Source: Pseudomonas brenneri (GTDB taxonomy: Bacteria; Pseudomonadota; Gammaproteobacteria; Pseudomonadales; Pseudomonadaceae). From it: DNA of 64,000 nucleotides. The translations under genes and the position numbers were made by a program. The notes beneath the pieces are model-generated. The model saw only the letters and a program-made list of their open reading frames with translations. It was not told the DNA's origin and made no database searches. Below are positions 1 through 10,000 of the stretch, in pieces (within the stretch, counting starts at the first letter, position 1; each line of letters starts with the position of its first letter). Location: assembly GCF_007858285.1 (NCBI RefSeq), contig NZ_VFIL01000010.1, forward strand, positions 186,001-250,000. The letters run 5' to 3'.

Positions 1-1
1 C

Positions 2-334
2 AATGAGGCCAAGCACTGGATCCGTGAAATCCGCCACCTGCTGGTGCTGCTGCATATCGAGTTTTTCAACAATCTGGGCCAGCACGCCCTGCAACAGGCG
101 CAACCCGGCCAGGCACGCCTGGCGTTCGAACGCGGTGTGCAGTACCTGCGCAAGCAGCCTGAACCGGCGGCCTACAGCCAGCACTTGCAACTTTTGGAGA
201 AACAATTGGCACGCGCCAACTCCATGGTGCTGACCAACAGCCAGCAAACCGCAGAAGAGGTCAATGAGCTGACCGAAGGCTTGAAAGCCGATGACGCGGA
301 TGCCGAATGGAAAAAGAAAGTCATCTACGATTGA
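2..334 (+). CDS. C-terminal part of an unidentified protein
   Basis: Only the last 110 residues are present; the reading frame is open from the window edge to the stop at 332-334. The visible part is helical and polar, with a segment (residues about 15-65 of the fragment) reminiscent of a TPR-like helical hairpin: hydrophobic stretch VLLHIEFFNNLG followed by QAQPGQARLAFERGVQYL. The tail is acidic, then basic, ending KKKVIYD. I do not recognise the family. The next gene starts 119 bp downstream, so an operon link is uncertain. The upstream half is needed for any functional statement. Confidence 0.75.
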   Translation, partial: NEAKHWIREIRHLLVLLHIEFFNNLGQHALQQAQPGQARLAFERGVQYLRKQPEPAAYSQHLQLLEKQLARANSMVLTNSQQTAEEVNELTEGLKADDADAEWKKKVIYD

Positions 335-453
335 TCCCTCCTGCACTGGACTGACGGGTGCATTTTCTGCATCCGTTGCCATCATTCTGCACCTATCGCC
401 GCCCCTGACATTCGCGTAGAAAATAGCGCTTCTTTTAACGAACGAGGCCCGCT

Positions 454-1266
454 ATGCCTATTGTCGTCATTGATGATCAACCCTTGCACTACGTGGACCA
501 AGGCTGCGGTCCGGCTGTCCTGCTTGGGCAGAGCTACCTGTGGGACCACCAGATGTGGGCGCCGCAGATCGAGGCCCTGTCACAACACTACCGGGTGATT
601 GTTCCCGAGTTGTGGGGCCACGGTAAATCCGGGCCACTGCCATCCCAGACCCGCTCCATGAACGATCTGGCGCGCCAGATGCTGTCACTGCTGGACCACC
701 TGAACATCGCCAAGGTCAACCTGGTCGGTTTATCGGTAGGCGGCATGTGGGGCGCCCCGCTGGCGCTACTGGCACCCGAGCGGATCAACAGCCTGGTGCT
801 GATGGACACTTACCTGGGCGCAGAGCCCGACGCGACCCGCGAAAAATACTTCGCCCTGCTCAATGCAATCGAGGCCGCTGGCGCTATCCCCGAGCCGCTG
901 CTGGATATCATCGTGCCGATCTTCTTTCGCCCCGGCATCGACCCCACCTGTGCGCTGTATCAGGACTTCCGTCAGTCCCTGCGCGAATTCCCCAGGGAGC
1001 GCCTTCTCGACAGCATTGTTCCCCTGGGCCGCCTGATCTTCGGTCGCGAGGATGCGCTAGAAGGGTTGTGCCGCCTGCCTGCCGACACCACGCTGGTGAT
1101 GTGCGGCAACGAGGACCAGCCGCGCCCACCTGCAGAAACCAAGGAAATGGCCGAGCTGATCGGCTGCCCATGGGTGTTGATCCCGGACGCTGGGCATATC
1201 TCCAGCAGGGAAAACCCCGAGTTCGTCAACGGGGCGTTGCTGACCTTCCTGGCCACTCACACCTGA
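454..1266 (+). CDS. alpha/beta fold hydrolase
   Basis: A 270-residue cytosolic alpha/beta hydrolase without a signal peptide. The nucleophile elbow GLSVG places the catalytic serine at about residue 94; an oxyanion-type motif follows the first strand ([17 protein letters not shown]), and the C-terminal [11 protein letters not shown] carries the likely catalytic histidine. The start ATG follows a GAGG ribosome-binding site by 7 bases. The family covers carboxylesterases, lactonases and 3-oxoadipate enol-lactonase-like enzymes; no neighbour indicates a substrate, so the specific reaction is unknown. The last 210 bases overlap in antisense with the 3' end of the convergent chemoreceptor gene. 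Confidence 0.88.
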   Translation: MPIVVIDDQPLHYVDQGCGPAVLLGQSYLWDHQMWAPQIEALSQHYRVIVPELWGHGKSGPLPSQTRSMNDLARQMLSLLDHLNIAKVNLVGLSVGGMWGAPLALLAPERINSLVLMDTYLGAEPDATREKYFALLNAIEAAGAIPEPLLDIIVPIFFRPGIDPTCALYQDFRQSLREFPRERLLDSIVPLGRLIFGREDALEGLCRLPADTTLVMCGNEDQPRPPAETKEMAELIGCPWVLIPDAGHISSRENPEFVNGALLTFLATHT

Positions 1267-3207
1267 CCACAGACGAAAGTGCCCCACCATGCCCTTGAGC
1301 TGCGCGCCCAACTGCGCCAGCTCGACACTCGATGCAGCGTTGCCCTGCATACTCAGCGCCGATTGATCGGCACTCGTGCGAATGCTGGTGACGCTGCGGT
1401 TAATCTCTTCGGCCACTGAACTCTGCTGCTCGGCCGCCGCCGCGATCTGTTGGTTCATCTGCTGAATCAGCGAGACCGCCGCCGCAATGCTGCCCAAGGC
1501 GCTTTCGGTTTCCAGGGCATCACTGACGGCCAGTTTCACCAGCTCGCCGCTGTGCTGGATATCCCGCACTGAAGACTGTGCAGCACTGCGCAAGGTGCTG
1601 ACCAGACGTTCGATTTCCTCCGTCGATTGCTGGGTGCGCCTGGCTAATGCACGCACTTCATCGGCGACCACCGCGAAACCTCGCCCCTGCTCTCCGGCGC
1701 GTGCCGCCTCGATGGCCGCGTTGAGCGCCAACAGGTTGGTCTGCTCGGCGACGCTTTTGATCACCTCCAACACGCTGCCGATGTTCTGGATCTCGGCACT
1801 CAGGCTCTCGATGCTGGAGCTGGCGGATGTCGCCGAACTGGCCAGCAACTCGATGCGCTGCAAGCTCTGGCGTACCACCTGCTGGCCGCTGTCGACTTTA
1901 TCGTCGGCGGTCTGTGCCGCTTGCGCGGCCTGCTCGGCATTGCGAGCCACATCGTGCACCGTGGCGGCCATCTGGTTCATGGCGGTGGCGACTTGCTCGG
2001 TCTCTTCTTTCTGGCTGCTGACTTCGATATTCGTCTGCTCGGTCACGCTGGACAGCGACTGGGCCGAGCTGGCCAACTGCTCAATCCCAGCCTGCAACCC
2101 GCTAACCATATTGCTCAGGCCACCGCCCATCTGCTGCATCGCCTGCATCAATTGGCCCATCTCGTCCTGTCGGCTCACCTCCATGCGCCCGCTGAGATCC
2201 CCTGCGGCAATCTGCCGGGCCACGGTAATCACGCTGCGTAGCGGCATGACGATCAACCGGGTAATCACCCACGCCGCAATCACCCCCACCAACAAGGCCA
2301 GGGCCGATGAAACAATGATCAGCAGGCTGCTCTTGGCCAACTGCGCCTGCATCGACTGGTCCTGCGTCGCATAGGCCTGGTTGACCTGTGACACCACCTG
2401 CGCCGCCCGCTCATGCAACTGCTGGTAGACGATTTTCTCCTGGGCCAGCAGGCCGGTGTATTCGGTGAGTTTTTCGCTGAAGGCGCCGATATGCCCAACC
2501 ACTTCATTGAGCACGGTCTGATAGCCAGGGTCCTTGACCAGGGTCTTCAGTTGCTCGGCCTGGGCCAGGGCCTGGTCAGCCTGTTCGATGCGGCCTTGCC
2601 CGGCACTGTCCTCATCACCCTTGCGGCTTTGGTCCAGGCGCACCCGCGCTTCATTCATGGCTTGCAACATCAGTCGCGAGACCTGCCCCACCTGCCCGGC
2701 CTGCTCGATAAACTCGCCGCCCTCCCTGCCCTGGCTTTCCTTGAGGCCATAGGCCCCGTCGTCGGCCAGGCCGGCCTGCAAGACATCAAGGTTATTGGCG
2801 ACGCTGGACACCGACCAACTGGCCATTTCCAGTGCCAGGTCCTTGGCCTGGGTCAGCTCGACAAACTCGTCAAACGCCTTGCGATAGGCACCCAACGCCT
2901 GCTCGACCTCGGTCATGTCGAGTGCCAGGGCTTCGGCCACCAGGCTGTCGACCCGTTCATGCAGGGTCTCGACCGACTTGGCATCGGTGCGCAACGCATA
3001 CTCCTGCTCGATCAAGCGCACGTTCAGCAGCCCCTGATTGAGCGAGGACATGCCCTTGAGCCCCACAAAACGCTGGCCAACGCTTTGCAGGGACCACACG
3101 CCAATCGCCGCCACCAAGGCAGTCAACAGCAAGACCAGGGCAAAGCCCAGCGCCAGTTTCCGGGCCAACCCAAGATTGGCAAATCGTCGTTGCACGGCCG
3201 AAATCAT
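1057..3207 (-). CDS. methyl-accepting chemotaxis protein with a read-through C-terminal tail
   Basis: A membrane chemoreceptor: N-terminal TM ([21 protein letters not shown]), a long helical periplasmic sensor of roughly 250 residues (HBM-like by size and helicity, an inference), a second TM ([21 protein letters not shown]), a HAMP domain, and a cytoplasmic signalling hairpin whose tip contains [19 protein letters not shown]. Start chosen at 3207 because GAGGG precedes that ATG; the frame is open 33 codons further upstream without a good site. The normal receptor end, GMVGHFRLW, is not followed by a stop: about 69 low-complexity residues continue antisense through the hydrolase gene to a stop at 1057. 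The complement of the hydrolase TGA stop supplies the TCA codon right after the natural end. Confidence 0.9.
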   Translation of the reverse strand: MISAVQRRFANLGLARKLALGFALVLLLTALVAAIGVWSLQSVGQRFVGLKGMSSLNQGLLNVRLIEQEYALRTDAKSVETLHERVDSLVAEALALDMTEVEQALGAYRKAFDEFVELTQAKDLALEMASWSVSSVANNLDVLQAGLADDGAYGLKESQGREGGEFIEQAGQVGQVSRLMLQAMNEARVRLDQSRKGDEDSAGQGRIEQADQALAQAEQLKTLVKDPGYQTVLNEVVGHIGAFSEKLTEYTGLLAQEKIVYQQLHERAAQVVSQVNQAYATQDQSMQAQLAKSSLLIIVSSALALLVGVIAAWVITRLIVMPLRSVITVARQIAAGDLSGRMEVSRQDEMGQLMQAMQQMGGGLSNMVSGLQAGIEQLASSAQSLSSVTEQTNIEVSSQKEETEQVATAMNQMAATVHDVARNAEQAAQAAQTADDKVDSGQQVVRQSLQRIELLASSATSASSSIESLSAEIQNIGSVLEVIKSVAEQTNLLALNAAIEAARAGEQGRGFAVVADEVRALARRTQQSTEEIERLVSTLRSAAQSSVRDIQHSGELVKLAVSDALETESALGSIAAAVSLIQQMNQQIAAAAEQQSSVAEEINRSVTSIRTSADQSALSMQGNAASSVELAQLGAQLKGMVGHFRLWSGVSGQEGQQRPVDELGVFPAGDMPSVRDQHPWAADQLGHFLGFCRWARLVLVAAHHQRGVGRQAAQPF

Positions 3208-3321
3208 TACGCTTAACCCTCTTGGCGTGGCGAATCCCGGCAGGCCGGGTTTGCATGCAACGAGATTCGCAACGACACCCCCCGGAGCACAAGTCATTGC
3301 CAGCACAATAATGGCAAAAAG

Positions 3322-4746
3322 CTACATCCCCGTCGTTTTCAGAATGGTGGAGGTCGATCCCGCAGGCCCCATGGCCTTGAACAACGCCAAGGCCCGATGA
3401 TCGCAGGCGTAGGCCACATTGATCCGTAGCCAGTCAGCATGCTCGCCAGTCGGGCTGAACAGCTCCCCGGAAGACAGCAAGACCCCAAGCTGTCGGGCCC
3501 GTGCGTGCAACCTTGAGCCACCCCCTGGCCCTGGGCGCGCCCAAACAAACATGCCGCCCGCTGGCACTGCAAAGACTTCCCACTCTTCGTCCTCCAGCAC
3601 CTGCAAGGTCTTCGCCATCTCCGCGCTCAACCGTCGGCGCAGGCGTTGCACCCATTTGCGGTAGGTGCCATTGGCCAAGAGGCTGGCCACCATGGCTTCG
3701 GCGAAGCGTGAGGTGCCCATGCCCGTCAAGGTCTTGAGCTTGAGCACCTGGCTGATAAGCGCCGTGCTGGCGGTCAGATAGCCGACCCGCAGGGCGCTGC
3801 TCAGGGTCTTGGAAAAGCTTGAAACATAGATGACCCGATCATCATGGGCCAGCGCCGCCAGCCGGATACAGGAGGCGTGTTGCAGGTCGCCATAGACATC
3901 TTCCTCGACAATCAGGAAGTCGTGGGTGCTGGCCAGGTGCAACAGGCGCTCGGCCACCCCGCGTGAAAGGCTGGTGCCAGTCGGGTTGTGGTAGAGGCTG
4001 TTGATGAACAGGCACTTGGGGTGGTGGCTGACCAAAAGCGTTTCCAGGGTTTGAATATCCGGGCCGCTGCGGGTCCTGGGGACCTCCAGCAACCTGACAC
4101 CATGAAAAGCCAACTGACGATACAAGTTGCCGTAGCCAGGCGTTTCAACCACCACTGTGTCGCCAGCCTTGAGCAAGGTGCGTATCAACAAATCCTGGGC
4201 ATGACTGGCACCGTGGGTGGTGAGGATCCGCTCGGCGCTGCTGGCTACCTGAATCTGGGCCAGGCGTTTGTGCAACTGTTCACGCAACACCGGCAACCCC
4301 AGGGGCGTGCTGTAGTTGAAAACCCCTGCGGTATCGGTGCGGCTGATTTCGCGAATCGCGTAGCTGATGTCATCCGCTTCACGCCAGGAGTCCGGCAGCC
4401 AACCGCACCCCAGCTTCAATTCGCCCAACTGGTTATCGGTAAAGGCCCCCCACCTGCGCTCCGCGCCCTCATACCACTGGCACTCAGCCAGTGAGCTGCT
4501 GGCAGTCGGTTGTGCCGCGATCACAAACCCCGAGCCGGCTCTTGAGGCCAGCACCCCTTCAGCCACCATGCGCTCAAGGGCCTCGATCACACTGGATTGA
4601 CTGAGCAGGTTGTCATGGGCCAGTTGCCGGATGGAAGGCAGGCGCGTTCCAGGGCTGACCCCGCTCTCCCGAATCCACGCAGCAATGGCACTGACGATTT
4701 GCTGAACCACCGGTACAAGGGCTTGTCGATTGATCCCTAAATCCAT
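3322..4746 (-). CDS. MocR/PdxR-type regulator: GntR winged helix fused to a PLP aminotransferase domain
   Basis: A 474-residue transcription factor. Residues about 1-75 form a GntR-type winged helix (GTRLPSIRQLAHDNLLSQSSV), and the rest is a fold-type I aminotransferase domain with the PLP-binding lysine in VSSFSKTLSSALRVGY and an active-site NPTG motif (LYHNPTGTSL). In MocR proteins the aminotransferase part senses PLP or an amine and usually controls a divergent or adjacent gene. Here the neighbour beyond a 205-bp AT-rich spacer is an SDR oxidoreductase on the same strand, so the target is not evident. Specificity (PdxR, GabR, TauR and others) cannot be decided from sequence alone. Confidence 0.88.
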   Translation of the reverse strand: MDLGINRQALVPVVQQIVSAIAAWIRESGVSPGTRLPSIRQLAHDNLLSQSSVIEALERMVAEGVLASRAGSGFVIAAQPTASSSLAECQWYEGAERRWGAFTDNQLGELKLGCGWLPDSWREADDISYAIREISRTDTAGVFNYSTPLGLPVLREQLHKRLAQIQVASSAERILTTHGASHAQDLLIRTLLKAGDTVVVETPGYGNLYRQLAFHGVRLLEVPRTRSGPDIQTLETLLVSHHPKCLFINSLYHNPTGTSLSRGVAERLLHLASTHDFLIVEEDVYGDLQHASCIRLAALAHDDRVIYVSSFSKTLSSALRVGYLTASTALISQVLKLKTLTGMGTSRFAEAMVASLLANGTYRKWVQRLRRRLSAEMAKTLQVLEDEEWEVFAVPAGGMFVWARPGPGGGSRLHARARQLGVLLSSGELFSPTGEHADWLRINVAYACDHRALALFKAMGPAGSTSTILKTTGM

Positions 4747-4951
4747 GAGCCACCCCCTTCAACTGTTTGGCATTTAACTCAAAACAGTTAAGCACAGAAG
4801 GTCAGGATCACTTCGCTCATATTTTTATTAAATCATTGATTTTATTGAGATATTTACCTATTGAAACACAATGAATCAGGGCATCTTGCCACCTGCGGAA
4901 ACGCCCCACAGCACTCGAAATCACTTTCTCAGTGGCGCAGGGCAGCAGGTC

Positions 4952-5713
4952 CTAAATAGCCGTCGCACCACCATCTACGGCCAACGCATGACCGGTGGTG
5001 AACGCAGCACCATCGCTGCACAGATAGAGCACCGCGCTGGCAATCTCGTCGACTGTCCCAATACGCCCGACCGGATGCATGGCGGCGGCAAATTCGGCCT
5101 TGCGCGGATCGGCTTCATAGGCACGGCGGAACATGTCCGTGTCAATCACCGCCGGGCACACCGCGTTGACGCGGATTTTCTTTTTCGCATATTCGATGGC
5201 CGCCGACTTGGTCAGGCCGATCACCGCATGCTTGGACGCTGCATAAATGCTCATCTTCGGCGCAGCCCCCAACCCGGCCACCGATGCGGTATTGACGATC
5301 GCCCCACCGCCCTGGGCCAGCAGCAATGGCAACTGATACTTCATGCACAACCACACGCCCTTGACGTTGACGCCCATGATGGCGTCGAACTCGTCCAGGG
5401 TGCCGTCAGCCAGCTTGCCCTGTTCAATCTCGATGCCGGCATTGTTGAACGCATAGTCCAGGCGACCATAGCTGTTCAACACCTGCTGCATCAGTTGTTG
5501 TACGTCCGACTCCAGGGTGACGTTGCAGCGCACGAACACAGCTTCGCCGCCTGCCTCGCGGATCAACGCGACCGTACCCTCGCCGCCCGCCACATCCAGG
5601 TCGGCGACCACCACTTTCAAGCCTTCCTGGGCAAATGCCAGCGCCGTGGCGCGGCCAATGCCGTTGGCGGCGCCGGTGACCAGGGCAACCTGGCCGGAAA
5701 ACGTCATGCTCAT
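4952..5713 (-). CDS. SDR family NAD(P)-dependent oxidoreductase
   Basis: A classical short-chain dehydrogenase of 253 residues. The Rossmann cofactor motif TGAANGIG lies at about residues 14-21, the NNAG motif at about 90, the catalytic Ser in NTASVAG, and the YxxxK pair in YAASK. The C-terminus AVDGGATAI is typical of the glucose-1-dehydrogenase-like subfamily. An AAGGA ribosome-binding site 8 bases before 5713 fixes the start. It is transcribed away from the divergent quinone-oxidoreductase-like gene (226-bp spacer). The substrate is unknown; annotations such as 3-oxoacyl-ACP reductase would over-interpret it. Confidence 0.9.
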   Translation of the reverse strand: MSMTFSGQVALVTGAANGIGRATALAFAQEGLKVVVADLDVAGGEGTVALIREAGGEAVFVRCNVTLESDVQQLMQQVLNSYGRLDYAFNNAGIEIEQGKLADGTLDEFDAIMGVNVKGVWLCMKYQLPLLLAQGGGAIVNTASVAGLGAAPKMSIYAASKHAVIGLTKSAAIEYAKKKIRVNAVCPAVIDTDMFRRAYEADPRKAEFAAAMHPVGRIGTVDEIASAVLYLCSDGAAFTTGHALAVDGGATAI

Positions 5714-5939
5714 GCTTATTATCCTTGGATGAATGCCTTTGGACCCAGCATAGCCAGGAGCCAGCGCCGCGCGTCAGCACTATCAGAGGGCCGGTTGGAC
5801 GCCCATGCGTGGCAGTGATAAGCCTGCTGGGCTCACTATCAACCCAGCCTATCGGCGAGCATTCGCAGTGATCGGCCGAGCTTGCTCCCATGGCCTGGAA
5901 GGTCTATCACTTGAGGTCCATTTACCCAGAGTCCTTGCC

Positions 5940-6947
5940 ATGACTGCCCAGACCAACCGCCAATTCCTGCTTGCCAAACGCCCGGTCGGCGCGGCCACGC
6001 GGGACACCTTCACCTATCAGGAAGTGCCGGTGGGTAACCTGGCAGATGGCCAGGTGCTGGTGCGCAACGAATACCTGTCCCTCGACCCGGCCATGCGTGG
6101 CTGGATGAATGAAGGCAAATCCTACATCCCGCCGGTAGCCATCGGCGAAGTCATGCGTGCACTGGGCGTAGGCCAGGTCATCGCCTCGAACAACCCGAAG
6201 TTCGCGATCGGCGATTACGTCAATGGTGCCCTGGGCGTGCAGGATTACTTCCTCGGCGAGCCGCGTGGTTTCTACAAGGTCGATCCGAAACTGGCACCGC
6301 TGCCGCGTTATCTGTCGGCGCTGGGCATGACCGGCATGACCGCCTACTTCGCCCTGCTCGATACCGGCGCGCCCAAGGCTGGCGATACCGTGGTGATCTC
6401 CGGCGCCGCCGGTGCGGTGGGCAGCATTGCCGGGCAGATCGCCAAGATCAAGGGCTGTCGTGTGGTGGGGATTGCCGGTGGCGCCGACAAGTGCAAGTTT
6501 CTGGTGGATGAACTGGGGTTCGACGCGGCCATCGACTACAAGAGCGAAGACGTGCCGGCGGCCCTCAAGCGCGAATGCCCGAAAGGCGTGGATGTGTATT
6601 TCGATAACGTCGGCGGCGATATCCTCGACGCAGTGCTCAGCCGCCTCGCGTTGAAAGCGCGGGTGGTGATCTGTGGAGCCATCAGCCAGTACAACAACAA
6701 GGAAGCCGTGAAGGGCCCGGCCAACTACTTGTCACTGCTGGTCAATCGGGCGCGCATGGAAGGCTTTGTGGTGATGGATCATGCGGCGAACTTTGCCGCG
6801 GCCGGGCAGGAAATGGCCGGCTGGATGGCCCAGGGCAAGCTCAAGAGCAAGGAAGATATTGTCGAAGGACTGGAGACATTCCCGGAGACGCTGATGAAGC
6901 TGTTCAACGGCGAGAACTTTGGCAAGTTGGTGCTGAAGGTCAACTGA
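5940..6947 (+). CDS. NADP-dependent medium-chain oxidoreductase (CurA / leukotriene B4 dehydrogenase-like)
   Basis: A 335-residue zinc-independent MDR enzyme. The N-terminal GroES-like domain contains the LSLDPAMRGWM signature shared with prostaglandin reductases and E. coli CurA, and the cofactor domain has GAAGAVGSIAGQIAK. These enzymes reduce the C=C bond of enones with NADPH. The frame is open upstream to 5805, but similarity to the family begins at MTAQTNRQFLLAKRP, so 5940 is taken as the start. It is followed by a REP pair and the convergent pyrF gene. Confidence 0.9.
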   Translation: MTAQTNRQFLLAKRPVGAATRDTFTYQEVPVGNLADGQVLVRNEYLSLDPAMRGWMNEGKSYIPPVAIGEVMRALGVGQVIASNNPKFAIGDYVNGALGVQDYFLGEPRGFYKVDPKLAPLPRYLSALGMTGMTAYFALLDTGAPKAGDTVVISGAAGAVGSIAGQIAKIKGCRVVGIAGGADKCKFLVDELGFDAAIDYKSEDVPAALKRECPKGVDVYFDNVGGDILDAVLSRLALKARVVICGAISQYNNKEAVKGPANYLSLLVNRARMEGFVVMDHAANFAAAGQEMAGWMAQGKLKSKEDIVEGLETFPETLMKLFNGENFGKLVLKVN

Positions 6948-6960
6948 TACACCACAAACC

Positions 6961-7051
6961 AATGTGGGAGCTGGCTTGCCTGCGATGCAGACGCCTCGGT
7001 TTTTCAGTAACCCCGAGGTGATGCTATCGCAGGCAAGCCAGCTCCCACATT
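6961..7051. repeat. REP inverted pair (GGCTTGCCTGCGAT variant)
   Basis: Two facing REP units, TGTGGGAGCTGGCTTGCCTG and its reverse complement, separated by a short spacer that itself pairs (CCTCGG / CCGAGG). They lie between convergent genes and can also act as a transcription stop. Confidence 0.9.
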
Positions 7052-7052
7052 T

Positions 7053-7751
7053 TTAGGCGATTTCGGCGACCACGGCCGCCAGGGCCTTGGCCGGGTCAGC
7101 CGCCTGGCTGATCGGGCGACCGATCACCAGGTAATCGGAACCGGCATCCAGCGCCTGGCGCGGGGTCAGGATACGACGCTGGTCGTCCTGGGCGCTGCCC
7201 GTTGGACGAATCCCCGGAGTCACCAATTGCAGCGCCGGATGGGCGGCCTTCAACGCCTGGGCTTCCAGCGCCGAGCAAACCAGGCCATCGAGGCCGGCCT
7301 TCTGCGCCAGGGCCGCCAGGCGCAAGACCTGCTCCTGAGGCTCGATATCCAGGCCGATACCGGCCAGGTCTTCACGCTCCATGCTGGTCAGCACGGTCAC
7401 ACCGATCAGCAAGGGCTTGGGACCGCTGCGTTGCTCCAGCACTTCACGGCACGCGGCCATCATGCGCAGGCCACCGGAACAGTGGACATTGACCATCCAC
7501 ACGCCCATTTCGGCAGCAGCCTTGACCGCCATCGCGGTAGTGTTGGGGATATCGTGGAATTTCAGGTCGAGAAATACTTCGAAGCCCTTGTCACGCAAGG
7601 TGCCGACGATTTCTGCGGCGCAACTGGTGAACAGTTCCTTGCCAACCTTGACCCGGCAAAGCTTGGGGTCCAACTGGTCAGCCAGCTTCAGTGCGGCGTC
7701 ACGGGTGGGGTAATCCAGGGCGACGATGATAGGAGTCTGGCAGACGGACAT
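7053..7751 (-). CDS. pyrF: orotidine 5'-phosphate decarboxylase
   Basis: Catalyses OMP to UMP, the last step of de novo pyrimidine synthesis, in the cytosol. The 232-residue length is standard. The family signature [11 protein letters not shown] (catalytic Asp-Lys-Asp network) is at about residues 62-72, the substrate phosphate-binding GIRP motif is near 187, and IGRPIS is at the C-terminal phosphate-binding loop. It is monocistronic here: the 3' end abuts a REP pair and 194 bp separate it from the upstream permease gene. Confidence 0.97.
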   Translation of the reverse strand: MSVCQTPIIVALDYPTRDAALKLADQLDPKLCRVKVGKELFTSCAAEIVGTLRDKGFEVFLDLKFHDIPNTTAMAVKAAAEMGVWMVNVHCSGGLRMMAACREVLEQRSGPKPLLIGVTVLTSMEREDLAGIGLDIEPQEQVLRLAALAQKAGLDGLVCSALEAQALKAAHPALQLVTPGIRPTGSAQDDQRRILTPRQALDAGSDYLVIGRPISQAADPAKALAAVVAEIA

Positions 7752-7945
7752 TGGAATGGGCTCTCAGGCAAGTCGAAATCGGCGCGGATTGTAGCGCAAG
7801 CAGCGGCTTTGCGGGATCCGATGATCGGTAAATCCTCGGCAAGCGCTCATTTAACAGGGAGAACGGGCTAATATTTCAAAGCCGATACATTCGTTTACCG
7901 CAAGCCTCAAGGCCGTCAGAGCCGGCTTGCAGGCTCCTAAAGGGA

Positions 7946-9007
7946 TCAGCCTGCCTTGTCTTCCCGGCGCACCTGCGCCTGGCTCGCACTCCAATCCGTC
8001 AACAGGCTGTACGCCACCGCCAACAATGTCGGCCCGATAAACAAGCCGATAAAGCCAAACGCAATCAACCCACCAAACACCCCCAGCAACACGATCACCA
8101 ACGGCAGGTTGCCGCCGCGGCTGATCAGGTACGGTTTGAGTACGTTGTCCACGCCGCTGATGACGAATGTGCCCCAGACGCCGAGGAACACCGCATAGGT
8201 GTAATCGCCCTTCCAGGCCAGCCAGGCAGTGGCCGGGATCCAGACCAGTGGCGGGCCCATGGGAATCAGGCTCAACAGGAAGGTGACAATCCCCAGCACC
8301 AGCGCCCCGGGTACCCCGGCAATCAGGAAGCCAATCAGCGCCAGCAGTGCCTGGGCAGCGGCAGTGCCGATCACACCGTTGACCACCCGCTGCACCGTAC
8401 CGGCCACCAGGTCGATGTAGTAACCGGCACGCTCACCGATCAAGCGCTCCAGCAAACGGTGGACGAACATCGCCAGGCGCGGGCCATCGCGGTAGAAAAA
8501 GAACACAAACACCAGGCTCAGGGTCAGTTCCAGGATGCCGCCGCCGATCTGTGCGCTACGGGCCAGCAACCAGTTGCCGACCTGCCCCAGGTACGGCTTG
8601 ATTGTGACCATCAAGGCCGCGCCCTGCTGGTCGATGCTGTCCCACATGCCCACCAGCCGTTCCCCGACAAAGGGAATCGAACCCAGCCACGTCGGTGCTT
8701 CGGGCAAGCCATCGACCTGCACATCCTTGATCAGCGTCACGGCGTCACGTACATGGTCGGCCAGGTTGAAGCCCAACCACACCAGCGGCACCGCCACCAG
8801 TAACATCCAGCCCAAGGTCAGGATCCCGGCCGCCAAGGATTCGCGGCCGCCCAGGGCGCGGGTCAACAGGCGCATCAGCGGCCAACTGGCAAATGCCAGC
8901 ACCGCGCCCCAGAACAGCGCCGACCAGAACGGCGCCATCACCCAGAAACTGGCACCAAACAGCACCAGGAGCAGGATCTGCACCAGCAGGCGATCATTGT
9001 TGAGCAT
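7946..9007 (-). CDS. AI-2E family transporter (PerM-type permease)
   Basis: A 353-residue inner-membrane protein with about eight predicted transmembrane helices: an N-terminal pair (LLVQILLLVLFGASFWVMAPF), a long periplasmic or cytosolic stretch, then a C-terminal helix cluster including LLALIGFLIAGVPGALVLGIVTFLLSLIPMGPP in pieces. The proline/glycine-rich GVPGALVLG ... IPMGPPLVW region is the family hallmark. Members export autoinducer-2 or act as Na+/H+ antiporters; substrate here is unknown. A 72-bp gap separates it from the DUF4892 gene upstream, so co-transcription is possible. Confidence 0.9.
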   Translation of the reverse strand: MLNNDRLLVQILLLVLFGASFWVMAPFWSALFWGAVLAFASWPLMRLLTRALGGRESLAAGILTLGWMLLVAVPLVWLGFNLADHVRDAVTLIKDVQVDGLPEAPTWLGSIPFVGERLVGMWDSIDQQGAALMVTIKPYLGQVGNWLLARSAQIGGGILELTLSLVFVFFFYRDGPRLAMFVHRLLERLIGERAGYYIDLVAGTVQRVVNGVIGTAAAQALLALIGFLIAGVPGALVLGIVTFLLSLIPMGPPLVWIPATAWLAWKGDYTYAVFLGVWGTFVISGVDNVLKPYLISRGGNLPLVIVLLGVFGGLIAFGFIGLFIGPTLLAVAYSLLTDWSASQAQVRREDKAG

Positions 9008-9079
9008 GTGGTTTCTCGAAAAGAAGTTTGTAGAGCTAGAGCTTAGGCGAACGGCACGGGTCCGTTCGCCCTGGAACGA

Positions 9080-9898
9080 TCAGCGGATCACTTGCAGATG
9101 CAGGCCCTTGGCCTCACCCGTGCCGGTTTCCAATCGCGCCGCGCGTACGCCCTTGTCGATCAGGCCCTGGCGCCAGGCTTCGGCGTTGGGCCCGCTCAAA
9201 CTGACCCGCAAGGTGGTATCGAGGTTCAATCCACGGGAAATCAGGGTCAACCACGTTGTGTCGGGCTCAGTGCCCAACAAGGGGAAATCCAGGTCGCCGG
9301 TGCTTTTCAATTCGCGCAGCAGCGTGGCCGAGGTCGGCAGCAATTGCCCCAGTGGCGCACTGGCGTCCATTTGCTCGACATGCAGGTAAGCCCGACGATT
9401 ACCGCGAGTGATGCCGTACAGCGCCACCAGGGAATTGTCCTGGGGGGCTGCGAGACGTAGCAGCAGGAATTCCTGCTGGCCATCGGCGCCGACCAGCTTG
9501 GCATTACCCAGCACTTCATTGGCCCAGAGGCTGCTTTCGCCACAATCGCGGGCCTGGCACCAGAACAGCAACTGCGCACCCTGCTCTTGCAATGCCTCAC
9601 GCGTGGACTTGAAGGCCGCGCTGGAGCTGTGTTCGGCGGGCAACTCATAGGTAATGGCTGTCACTTGGCCACGCGCCGTGGCCTGGCCTTCGTAACGCAA
9701 CTGGCCGCTGATCTTGCGGATCGCGCCCATGGGGTAGATGCGTTCTTTTTCTTCGGCGGGCCGGTAGTCGACAATCTGCGCATCCACCTGACGGACTACG
9801 CTGGGCAAATCCTGGCTCCCTGGTACATCGGCAGCGAAGACCAACGGGCTGATACAGCACAGCCCAAGTACACGGATAACTCCCTTGGCACTACTCAT
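9080..9898 (-). CDS. secreted DUF4892 protein
   Basis: A 272-residue protein with a Sec signal peptide (MSSAKGVIRVLGLCCISPLVFAAD, cleavage after VFA). The mature part matches the Pseudomonas DUF4892 pattern: YRPAEEKERIYPMG near the N-terminus, a conserved Cys pair in FWCQARDCGES (likely disulphide), and a C-terminal OmpA-like/BON-like segment with repeated beta-alpha elements (LRVSLSGPNAEAWRQGLIDKGV). Function is unknown; an envelope role is inferred from the signal and the cysteines. It sits between the permease gene and the hydrolase pair, all on the minus strand. Confidence 0.85.
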   Translation of the reverse strand: MSSAKGVIRVLGLCCISPLVFAADVPGSQDLPSVVRQVDAQIVDYRPAEEKERIYPMGAIRKISGQLRYEGQATARGQVTAITYELPAEHSSSAAFKSTREALQEQGAQLLFWCQARDCGESSLWANEVLGNAKLVGADGQQEFLLLRLAAPQDNSLVALYGITRGNRRAYLHVEQMDASAPLGQLLPTSATLLRELKSTGDLDFPLLGTEPDTTWLTLISRGLNLDTTLRVSLSGPNAEAWRQGLIDKGVRAARLETGTGEAKGLHLQVIR

Positions 9899-10000
9899 CG
9901 GATCGGTGCGCCTTGGCCGGTGGATGCCTTCGCGGTATTCGGATTGTTCATGGTTGACTCCCTTTCAATCCGCCCAGCCTCGACAGTTGACCCCGTCAAG

